Assembly (NCBI GenBank): GCA_037147175.1 | Contig: JBAWVS010000042.1 | Location: forward strand, 1-24,024 | DNA from: a bacterium | Lineage (GTDB): Bacteria; Cyanobacteriota; Vampirovibrionia; Gastranaerophilales; UBA9971 | DNA: 24,024 nt | Direction of reading: 5' to 3' | Shown here: positions 7,344 to 12,416 of the stretch, one piece after another | Layout of the letters: every line of letters begins with the position of its first letter | How positions within the stretch are numbered: the first letter of the stretch is position 1 | Translations under genes and position numbers: made by a program | Notes under the pieces: generated by a model | What the model saw: the letters and a program-made list of their open reading frames with translations, nothing else | Database searches by the model: none | What the model was told of the DNA's origin: nothing

Positions 7344-8087
7344 ATGAACAAAAACAAAATTTTATTAACCTTACTCACCCTTCTAATGTCAACAATAATG
7401 ATTAATTCCGCCGCAAAGGCAGAAAACAACATAAACATACTTTCAGCCTCCGGCACTTCATCAATAAATGCCGAACCTGACACCGCAGTCTTTTCTGTCG
7501 CAATAGAAACCGAAAACAAACTTCTGACAATGGCTTTGCAAGAAAATACCAACAAAGCGCAGAAAGTTGTTTCTGAAATAAAAAAACTAATCGGCAAAGA
7601 CGACTCGATAAAAACAACCGGTTTTAACGTAAATCCCATATATAACTACGATAACAAAGAAAGAAAAAGCATCCTGAGCGGCTACAGAGTAACGAACATG
7701 ATAAACGTAAAAACGAAAAAACTCGGAGACACAGGAAAAATCATAGACAGCGCAATAAAAAACGGTGCAAACAAAGCAGATGACCTTGATTTTATGATAG
7801 AAAACAAAGCAAAATACTCTAGCGAACTGTTAAAAAAGGCTTCCGAGCTGGCAAAACAAAAGGCTTACGCAACCGCAGAGGCTCTGGGTTTGTGTATAAA
7901 AGGAATCAACAGGGTTTCGACAAATTTCTCCGATGAAACAATTTCTCCATACTATAGAGGCGCTTTTTCCGCAATGGAAATGAAAAGTGCTTCAGACGGA
8001 GCAGCCCCTCCTATAGAAGCAGGTCAAGTTAAGCTGACAGCAACCGTTTCAGTAGATTTCATAATACAAGATATAAAACAGCCTTAA
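7344..8087 (+). CDS. Secreted SIMPL (DUF541) domain protein
   Basis: This is a 247-residue protein with a Sec signal peptide: basic MNKNK, hydrophobic core ILLTLLTLLMSTIMI, and likely cleavage after AAKA. The mature part starts with the diagnostic SIMPL pattern: a strand ILSASGTSSINAEPD, then AVFSVAIETENK and the helix LLTMALQENTNKAQKVVSEIKKL. Later come GYRVTNMINVKTKKL and the C-terminal VKLTATVSVDFII. The family is periplasmic or surface-exposed, and its reported roles, including oxidative stress tolerance, are loosely defined; I add nothing more specific. The length is normal and the gene appears intact. The start at 7344 has AGGA 7 nt upstream. It is the least phage-like gene in the left half and may be host cargo or chromosomal sequence. 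Confidence 0.88.
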   Translation: MNKNKILLTLLTLLMSTIMINSAAKAENNINILSASGTSSINAEPDTAVFSVAIETENKLLTMALQENTNKAQKVVSEIKKLIGKDDSIKTTGFNVNPIYNYDNKERKSILSGYRVTNMINVKTKKLGDTGKIIDSAIKNGANKADDLDFMIENKAKYSSELLKKASELAKQKAYATAEALGLCIKGINRVSTNFSDETISPYYRGAFSAMEMKSASDGAAPPIEAGQVKLTATVSVDFIIQDIKQP

Positions 8088-8150
8088 CTTTATTGTAAGA
8101 GCGTATCTTGTTAAAAATATAAAAATTCAGATATACAAGTTTTATAGGCT

Positions 8151-8176
8151 CTTAATTACTTTTTCAGAGCACTATA
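8151..8176. repeat. 26-nt direct repeat, left copy
   Basis: It matches 9053-9078 at 25 of 26 positions, with the core ACTTTTTCAGAGCACTATA. The pair brackets the 8482-8848 gene unit and the 55-nt double-hairpin repeat. Confidence 0.8.
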
Positions 8177-8330
8177 TATATTTTTCACATACTTATAGTT
8201 ATTATTTTTTAACCCAACGATGAAAGCAGAAAGGTACAAGACCTCAAAGTTCTTAAAAACAAAACCTCCTTAAAGACCGGAAACGAAAGCAAATTCAACA
8301 TGGAGATTTAAGAAAAGACCTGCCGCTGCC

Positions 8331-8362
8331 TTGACAGAAAAAGAACTGTTCCGAACAGTTCA
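8331..8362 (+). promoter_or_regulatory. TTGACA box followed by paired 10-bp sites
   Basis: TTGACA (8331-8336) is followed by GAACTGTTCCGAACAGTTC (8343-8361), a perfect 9-1-9 inverted repeat. It also reads as two direct units with TTC at 8349-8351 and 8359-8361, 10 bp apart, matching the arrays around the MerR-like gene. No good -10 lies 15-19 bp after the TTGACA, so the promoter part is weak and the operator part is the stronger call. It lies 120 bp upstream of the small gene at 8482. Confidence 0.5.
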
Positions 8363-8481
8363 GAAATGTATCAAAAAATCCCGCCCGCTAAAAATACACC
8401 CTAAGGTGTAGATATCAAGAAAGATGCTCCTCTTTTGAAAATAAATAATAATAAAAATGTCAAGACAAAGAGGAAAACCGA

Positions 8482-8592
8482 ATGAATAAAAAAGTTCTGA
8501 ACATTAACGAAGCAAAGATTCTACCTTTCAAAAAAACCAATCTGAACACGGTAGCAGCGTATTTCATTCTTAAATCAAAAGCAGTAAGGTAA
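8482..8592 (+). CDS. 36-aa small protein, unknown
   Basis: The frame MNKKVLNINEAKILPFKKTN continues to ILKSKAVR and a TAA stop. AAAGAGG precedes the ATG by 8 nt. It is basic and has no transmembrane helix. It lies 28 bp ahead of 8621-8848 on the same strand and probably shares its transcript, downstream of the operator at 8343-8361. Such a small protein could be an anti-repressor, an antitoxin-like peptide or a leader, but nothing in it favours one. Confidence 0.5.
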   Translation: MNKKVLNINEAKILPFKKTNLNTVAAYFILKSKAVR

Positions 8593-8620
8593 TAAACAAG
8601 GCAGAAGGAGTAAAAAGACT

Positions 8621-8848
8621 ATGGACTACTTGAATTCCCCTTTAAACAAAACCGATCAGTACCTCAAAATAATCGAAGACACCGAAGAAATAATAAATAA
8701 TTTCAGAGACCTCTCAGACTTAATGCAGTCAAGACTTGATAAAAAAGAAAGCTCAATGTTCACACTCGGCAAAAAAGTTTTTAACGAACGCCGCGAAGAC
8801 ATTGATCCTTCTGTTCAGCTTGGCAGCAGCAACGTAAGCTTTCTCTAA
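8621..8848 (+). CDS. 75-aa helical protein, unknown
   Basis: It starts MDYLNSPLNK after AGAAGGAG with 10 nt spacing. Residues 10-45 are predicted helical and charged (DQYLKIIEDTEEIINNFRDL). The C-terminus is polar and ends VSFL. No family is recognised. It forms a short unit with the 36-aa gene, lies between the two 26-nt direct repeats, and follows a site shared with the MerR-like regulator, so it may belong to that regulator's regulon. Confidence 0.6.
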   Translation: MDYLNSPLNKTDQYLKIIEDTEEIINNFRDLSDLMQSRLDKKESSMFTLGKKVFNERREDIDPSVQLGSSNVSFL

Positions 8849-8895
8849 CAACAGTTTCAGTCAATTTGCATAACCTTTTGCGTTTAATTTAAACA

Positions 8896-8907
8896 AAAGC
8901 CGGCTTT
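8896..8907. repeat. 12-bp perfect palindrome
   Basis: AAAGCCGGCTTT lies about 50 bp after the stop of 8621-8848. There is no T-run and no loop, so it is not a standard terminator. It could be a protein site or part of the hairpin-rich gap up to 9082. Confidence 0.4.
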
Positions 8908-8949
8908 GATCAAACAAATCACCACAGAAAAAAACGACTCAGGCAGTAA

Positions 8950-9004
8950 TTATACTGAAACGAGTTTGTTTTCAGTAAAACCGGCAAAGCCGGATTTTCC
9001 CGAA
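8950..9004. repeat. 55-nt double-hairpin repeat, internal copy
   Basis: It is identical to 23970-24024 except for one base (8976 versus 23996). It holds two hairpins, CTGAAA with TTTCAG around a 9-nt loop and CCGGC with GCCGG around AAA, then ATTTTCCCGAA. The near-identity over 15 kb implies either recent duplication or a functional constraint. A weak terminator role is possible. Confidence 0.85.
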
Positions 9005-9018
9005 AAGCATCACTCCTA

Positions 9019-9082
9019 AAATTATAGTGCTTTCGCAAAAAATATTTCATTTCTTAACTACTTTTTCAGAGCACTATAATTT
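9019..9082. repeat. 13-bp perfect inverted repeat at end of rep-like gene
   Basis: AAATTATAGTGCT (9019-9031) pairs perfectly with AGCACTATAATTT (9070-9082). The right arm overlaps the stop codon of the minus-strand gene and belongs to the 26-nt direct repeat. The 38-nt loop is long for a terminator, but TTTTAG follows on the minus strand, so it may end that transcript. Confidence 0.6.
9053..9078. repeat. 26-nt direct repeat, right copy
   Basis: Partner of 8151-8176, with one mismatch. It ends next to the 3' end of the replication-like gene. Direct repeats at both ends of a roughly 900-bp segment could be a duplication footprint or recombination sites. Confidence 0.8.
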
Positions 9083-10028
9083 ACTGCCTGTTTTCATAAT
9101 TCAGCCAGCAATCTCTCAAATCCTTAATCTCCTTCTCAAATCCGATTAAACTAAACTCAACATCATTTTCCATTTTTTCGATTTTCGCGGCAAAACTCCT
9201 ATCCGCAATCCTTTTCTCCTCAATAAACCTTAAAACCTCAAATTCATTTTCCTTAAAATTCCAAACCTTCTTAATCCGTAAAATCGCCTTAAAATCATCA
9301 TCCTTCTTCACATTATGTCTGTGAAACCCGTTCAATATAATTTCTGACTGCATCTTATCTGTCAAATACCCGCCACTCTTAAAAACTTCCTTAACCCCCT
9401 CCTTCTCCTTCAAAAAAATAAAATCATTTTTAACAAACTGTTTTTTTATCTGTTCTTTTTTATGTTCATGACATGTACCCGCATTTTTTGCCACCCCGTA
9501 CGCATTTTTTGCCACCCGACCCTCACATTTTGCCACCTCTCCAAAACCAAATTCCGCCACCTTTATTTCAGCAATCTGAGGCTTGCCGTCAACACTTGAA
9601 CCGATTTTTTCGCTGATTTGAGCAACTTCTTCATTAACCTGAGAACCTTCACTATTTTCCTTCTCAATTACCCCTAAAAACCCGTAAGTTTTTTGAGTAA
9701 AATAAATTTTCCTGAAATTTTCTTCAAATACAATAACAATAACCCCTTTGGCTTTAAGCTCGTTGACCGCCTGACTTACAGCCCGCTCGCCCGAACCGGT
9801 ACACTTCATCAGCTTGTTGTTTTTGGGATAAACAAACCCCTTTTTAGGATTGTACATATTGGCAAGACTAAACATAATAAGCCTGGCAGTAGGGCTTAAG
9901 TCCACCTTGGAAAAAAAATTCGTATCCGTAATGGCTTTTAAAATATTAAAACTTTTGACATTGACATGAAGAGCCTGATTTTCAGCACTACAAGGCTCTT
10001 TTAAACCCGCTTCACAAAGATTATTCAT
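9081..10028 (-). CDS. Winged-helix replication-initiator-like protein
   Basis: This protein has 315 residues. Residues about 43-115 (LSPTARLIMFSLANMYNPKK, then PKNNKLMKCTGSGERAVSQA and VNELKAKGVIVIV) form a winged helix-turn-helix of the kind found in phage and plasmid replication initiators (HTH_36-like) and primosomal DnaD/O-type proteins. A low-complexity linker follows with four VA(K/E) repeats (about residues 157-184). The C-terminal half is basic and helical, as in helicase-loading domains. The start at 10028 is the first possible in-frame codon after a stop, although its GGAGGAG is 12 nt away, longer than ideal. The repeats match iteron-like DNA at 9481-9561. It is alone on its strand. 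An origin-binding role is inferred; a simple regulator cannot be excluded. Confidence 0.7.
   Translation of the reverse strand: MNNLCEAGLKEPCSAENQALHVNVKSFNILKAITDTNFFSKVDLSPTARLIMFSLANMYNPKKGFVYPKNNKLMKCTGSGERAVSQAVNELKAKGVIVIVFEENFRKIYFTQKTYGFLGVIEKENSEGSQVNEEVAQISEKIGSSVDGKPQIAEIKVAEFGFGEVAKCEGRVAKNAYGVAKNAGTCHEHKKEQIKKQFVKNDFIFLKEKEGVKEVFKSGGYLTDKMQSEIILNGFHRHNVKKDDDFKAILRIKKVWNFKENEFEVLRFIEEKRIADRSFAAKIEKMENDVEFSLIGFEKEIKDLRDCWLNYENRQ
9481..9561 (-). repeat. Iteron-like repeats inside the rep-like gene
   Basis: GCATTTTTTGCCACC occurs at 9481-9495 and 9502-9516, with a shorter ACATTTTGCCACC at 9525-9537 and ATTCCGCCACC at 9551-9561. The GCCACC cores start at 9490, 9511, 9532 and 9556, giving spacings of 21, 21 and 24 bp. 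The spacing is a multiple of three, so the array encodes an in-frame VAK-type peptide repeat. Internal origins of this kind are known for phage and plasmid initiator genes. Confidence 0.65.
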
Positions 10029-10069
10029 AATTTACAAAAACTCCTCCATTAATTAGGCATAACAAACTA

Positions 10070-10160
10070 TTGCACTTTCATGGAGAGCCTGTATAATAAA
10101 AATTAACGACCAAATTAATTTTTAAATAAAATACAAGGCGCTCCTCAGGGAGTGCTTTTT
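10070..10160 (+). ncRNA. Candidate ~57-nt small RNA with promoter and terminator
   Basis: TTGCAC (10070-10075) and TATAAT (10092-10097), spaced 16 bp, form a near-consensus promoter. About 40 bp later, GCGCTCC pairs with GGAGTGC around TCAG (10138-10155, one G-T pair), followed by five T residues to 10160, a standard terminator on the plus strand only. A transcript from about 10104 would be some 57 nt with no start codon of note. It is divergent from the rep-like gene, 40 bp upstream of its start, where regulatory RNAs of replicons often lie. Confidence 0.5.
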
Positions 10161-10589
10161 AATTTAAACTATTAATCTTCTGCCAAAATCGCTACATTTA
10201 GCCGTTTCAACAGATCAATCCATAAAAAGAGCCTACTTTTCTTTTTTTTAAAGCCCAACCTCTTTATAAATAAGGCTTTTCCTCCTCAAAAACGGCTCTT
10301 CTTTTCTCCAATCCTATTTTAACAGTAATCAACCGTGGAATATTTCTTGCTGTCATTTATCAATAATAAAAACAAAGAGCTTGCAACTTCTGCCGCAGTG
10401 CTTAAATAGGCCACCGAATTAATTACAGCATGTAATCCATGTCATTTTCTTACAAAATTCAATTTGTATTACAAAACATGAAGCACAATAAACAAACAAA
10501 AACCCTTATAGGACTAAGAAAATCCTGACAATACCTCCTTCCTCCTCAAAAAAAACTCCTCAACGCATGCATGAATATACAATCCGTTA

Positions 10590-10690
10590 TATAATATGTC
10601 AAGGTCATTCCGAAGTATTCCGAAAAAGACCGAAAAATACAAAAACAGACGGTACACTTCGGTACAATTCAGTTTTATTCAACAAAATTC
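10590..10690 (+). promoter_or_regulatory. TATAAT box plus tandem 10-bp repeat array
   Basis: TATAAT (10590-10595) overlaps the start of a run of 10-bp units, 10591-10600 to 10681-10690. Every unit ends in C, and the last three bases are GTC, TTC, TTC, GAC, TAC, GAC, TTC, TTC, TTC, TTC. The approximate consensus is CGAAAAATTC. The array lies in the leader of the MerR-like gene, 20 bp before its ATG at 10710. A cooperatively bound array here would block or tune its own transcription. Confidence 0.7.
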
Positions 10691-10709
10691 AGCTCGAAGG
10701 GGAATTCAA

Positions 10710-11279
10710 ATGTCGCAAAAAGAAAAGAAACTTACTGTCAGGCAGGCTATTGAGACACTCGGTTTAGGCAGGACAACTATTTATTCGTGGGTAAAAGAAG
10801 GAAAACTAAGAGCAGAAACTACTCCCAGAGGCAAAATAATTCTGTTAACACATGAAGAAGAGCAAAGGATACGCGAATTAACCAGTCTTTATTCAGGAGA
10901 GTACGGTTCAGAACAGTTCGACGAATACGGGGACGATTCGGAAGGTTTCGATACAGTTCACGAAGGTACTGTAGTGTACAGCGATCCGATTCAGAACAGT
11001 TCGGCAAATTTCAGCAATGTCCCGCAGCAGGAAAGCAAAGTTATGCTCGAAATGTTAAGAACTCTTAACAATCTTAACGAAAAGCTTTTGAATTATTCAG
11101 AACAAGCAGGACAGGTAAAACTGCTTTCTGACTCTGAAAGCAAGACAAAAGATGAATATTTTAAGATTATACAAGAAAATGCCGCATTAAAAATGCGTCT
11201 TGAGTTGATAGAAAAAGAAAACAATGACTTAAAAATAAAAGCAGAAAAGAAAAGATCATTTTTCGGAATAAAAGTTTAA
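10710..11279 (+). CDS. MerR/BldC-like HTH regulator with coiled-coil tail
   Basis: This protein has 189 residues. Residues 8-58 form a MerR/excisionase-type helix-turn-helix with wing (LTVRQAIETLGLGRTTIYSW, then VKEGKLRAETTPRGKIILL). Residues 61-105 are an acidic, Tyr/Phe/Ser-rich linker (EYGSEQFDEYGDDSEGFD). Residues about 108-180 form a long charged coiled coil, and the end is basic-aromatic (KKRSFFGIKV). There is no ligand-binding domain. BldC, a small MerR-like protein, is known to bind head-to-tail on direct repeats about one helical turn apart, and this gene is preceded by such an array. The start at 10710 has AAGGGG 7 nt upstream; the ATG at 10596 has no ribosome site and would translate through the array. 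Autoregulation is likely, and a DNA-partition or nucleoid role is possible. Confidence 0.8.
   Translation: MSQKEKKLTVRQAIETLGLGRTTIYSWVKEGKLRAETTPRGKIILLTHEEEQRIRELTSLYSGEYGSEQFDEYGDDSEGFDTVHEGTVVYSDPIQNSSANFSNVPQQESKVMLEMLRTLNNLNEKLLNYSEQAGQVKLLSDSESKTKDEYFKIIQENAALKMRLELIEKENNDLKIKAEKKRSFFGIKV
10900..11022 (+). promoter_or_regulatory. Second phased 10-bp array inside the regulator gene
   Basis: TTC or TAC recurs at 10907, 10917, 10937, 10947, 10957, 10967 and 10977. After a 3-bp shift it recurs at 10990, 11000 and 11010, with TCC at 11020. The best units are AGAACAGTTC at 10910-10919 and its repeat just before 11002. The array lies in the codons for the low-complexity linker, where protein sequence is least constrained, which suggests selection on the DNA. 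Confidence 0.55.
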
Positions 11280-11319
11280 TGAACTTTTGTAAATAAAGTA
11301 AAACCGAAAATATGTTAGG

Positions 11320-11346
11320 TTGACTTTTAAAAATCTTATATATAAT
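11320..11346 (+). promoter_or_regulatory. Possible promoter
   Basis: TTGACT (11320-11325) and TATAAT (11341-11346) are spaced 15 bp, shorter than ideal. A second extended -10, TGCTATAAT, lies at 11364-11372. Either would start a very short RNA ending at the terminator 11378-11411. Confidence 0.35.
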
Positions 11347-11377
11347 GTATGTAACTAATTCAATGCTATAATTTCTT

Positions 11378-11411
11378 AAAGCCTGATCCCAAAAGATTTT
11401 AGGCTTTTTTT
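11378..11411 (+). terminator. Intrinsic terminator after the MerR-like gene
   Basis: AAAGCCT (11378-11384) pairs with AGGCTTT (11401-11407) around 16 nt and runs into T residues. It is about 100 bp after the stop at 11279 and could end that transcript or a short RNA from 11350 onward. Confidence 0.7.
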
Positions 11412-11742
11412 ATTTCAAAAATGCAGTTTTTCTTTAAGCTCCCCGAGCAAAATCTTTGTATATTCAGCTTGTTTTCTCTAATTGCTAAATCTCCAAGATC
11501 GACACTGCGAGAATAGCTAAGCAATCTAAAAAAATATATTATTTTGCCGCACTGCTTCTAAGGCTTTTTTTCGCAACAAAGCTCAAAATTAACAAGCAAT
11601 TCGAGTCGATTGTTTTAAAAATCCACAGGATAAAACAAATAAATTAGCACTAAAGACAATAAAGAAACCCAATTCCATGCGATATACTATACAAAACAAC
11701 TTAAAAATTGTTTTGTACGGTAAAAATCAAAAAGGAGATTAT

Positions 11743-12210
11743 ATGGGTATTGCTTTATTTATGACATTTATTTTCCTGCATGTTGCATTTGGACTTGCAT
11801 TGGCTTTTTTTGTAATGCATTACGCTTCAAAGTCAGAGCCTAAAACCTTGAGGCTTTTCGGTTTTTTTGTGGGATATTTACTGATCGCGCTTTCGCTCGT
11901 TTCCATAATTTCAAGCGCTGTTCTGGTTGCCCAAAAGCCTCATTTCATGCCTTATCCGCCCCCGCCTTGTTTGAGAGAAAAATTCAGACATGAAGAAATA
12001 AATGAGCATGAAAAACCCGAAATCTACGAACAAAAATCCGAAAAGAAAAATGAAAAAAACATTACTTATAAACACGAAGCAAAAAATGAAGGCAAAAGCT
12101 GTCCTGTAAAAACAAAAAAAGAGCTTGAAAAAGATTTAAAGGATGGAAAAATCACAGGCGCGGCATGCCGTGCGGGAAATTCTGAAAAAACCCCAAAAAC
12201 ACACAAATAA
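11743..12210 (+). CDS. Two-TM membrane protein with charged tail, unknown
   Basis: This protein has 155 residues. The start at 11743 has AAGGAG 7 nt upstream; an earlier ATG at 11677 lacks one. Two transmembrane helices are clear: residues 2-25 (ALFMTFIFLHVAFGLALAFF) and about 39-63 (GFFVGYLLIALSLVSIISSA). A Pro-rich turn (PYPPPPC) and a long Lys/Glu-rich soluble tail follow, ending KTPKTHK, with an SCPVKTKKELEKDLKDGK segment. No family is recognised. It is followed by a strong hairpin (12242-12271), so it is probably transcribed alone. Confidence 0.75.
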   Translation: MGIALFMTFIFLHVAFGLALAFFVMHYASKSEPKTLRLFGFFVGYLLIALSLVSIISSAVLVAQKPHFMPYPPPPCLREKFRHEEINEHEKPEIYEQKSEKKNEKNITYKHEAKNEGKSCPVKTKKELEKDLKDGKITGAACRAGNSEKTPKTHK

Positions 12211-12241
12211 TTTATCGTAAAAATTCAAACATTAACTTTTA

Positions 12242-12271
12242 TGAAGCCTGCAAATCCCAATGCAGGCTTCA
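12242..12271 (+). terminator. Strong hairpin terminator
   Basis: TGAAGCCTGCA pairs perfectly over 11 bp with TGCAGGCTTCA around 8 nt, then AATTTT. The T-run is modest but the stem is strong. It separates the two-TM gene from the DHH/HNH operon. Confidence 0.7.
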
Positions 12272-12416
12272 AATTTTAAAGTTTTCGATTTTTTTTTGGA
12301 AACTTATCGACAAATGCTGTCAATTTTTTTATTTACGAACCTTTAAGCAGATAAGCACGCATATAAACAGTTTGAAATTTCAAAACATGAGCCAGATTAT
12401 AAGAGGGAAATGCTAA

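Larger units (their letters stand above)
8088..8481. other. Intergenic region with repeat and operator
   Basis: It contains loosely paired sequence after the SIMPL stop (AAGAGC near 8098 with GCTCTT near 8149), one copy of a 26-nt direct repeat (8151-8176), and the operator-like palindrome 8343-8361 preceded by TTGACA. The 17-codon frame at about 8220 has no ribosome site and is not called. Confidence 0.5.
10029..10709. other. Divergent intergenic region between rep-like and MerR-like genes
   Basis: This 681-bp stretch holds a strong plus-strand promoter and terminator that would make a short RNA (10070-10160), AT-rich sequence with C-rich patches (CCTCCTCAAAA near 10270 and 10548), and the phased repeat array (10591-10690). 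No protein gene is seen. A non-coding region next to an initiator-like gene with iterons is a plausible origin region. Confidence 0.5.
11280..11742. other. Intergenic region downstream of the MerR-like gene
   Basis: It contains a promoter-like pair and a terminator (11320-11411), then AT-rich sequence with a faint trace of the dispersed repeat near 11500-11590 (CTGCGAG and AAGCAATCT). No gene is seen between 11412 and 11742. Confidence 0.5.

Noticed and set aside
8343-8361. GAAC/GTTC palindrome read as a LexA box
   Set aside because: Gram-positive-type LexA boxes have GAAC-N4-GTTC, but here the arms are one base apart and recur every 10 bp, which fits the phased array better.
9481-9561. Regular repeats considered as CRISPR
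   Set aside because: Units are about 15 bp with 6-10 bp gaps, are in frame with a protein repeat, and have no spacer-like unique sequence of 30 bp or cas genes nearby.
10596-10709. Upstream ATG extending the MerR-like protein by 38 residues
   Set aside because: There is no ribosome site, the added residues merely translate the repeat array, and the HTH begins normally after the ATG at 10710.
11617-11640. AATCCACAGG as a DnaA box
   Set aside because: It is a single poor match with no cluster and no strand-symmetric context, so it is not supportable as an origin.
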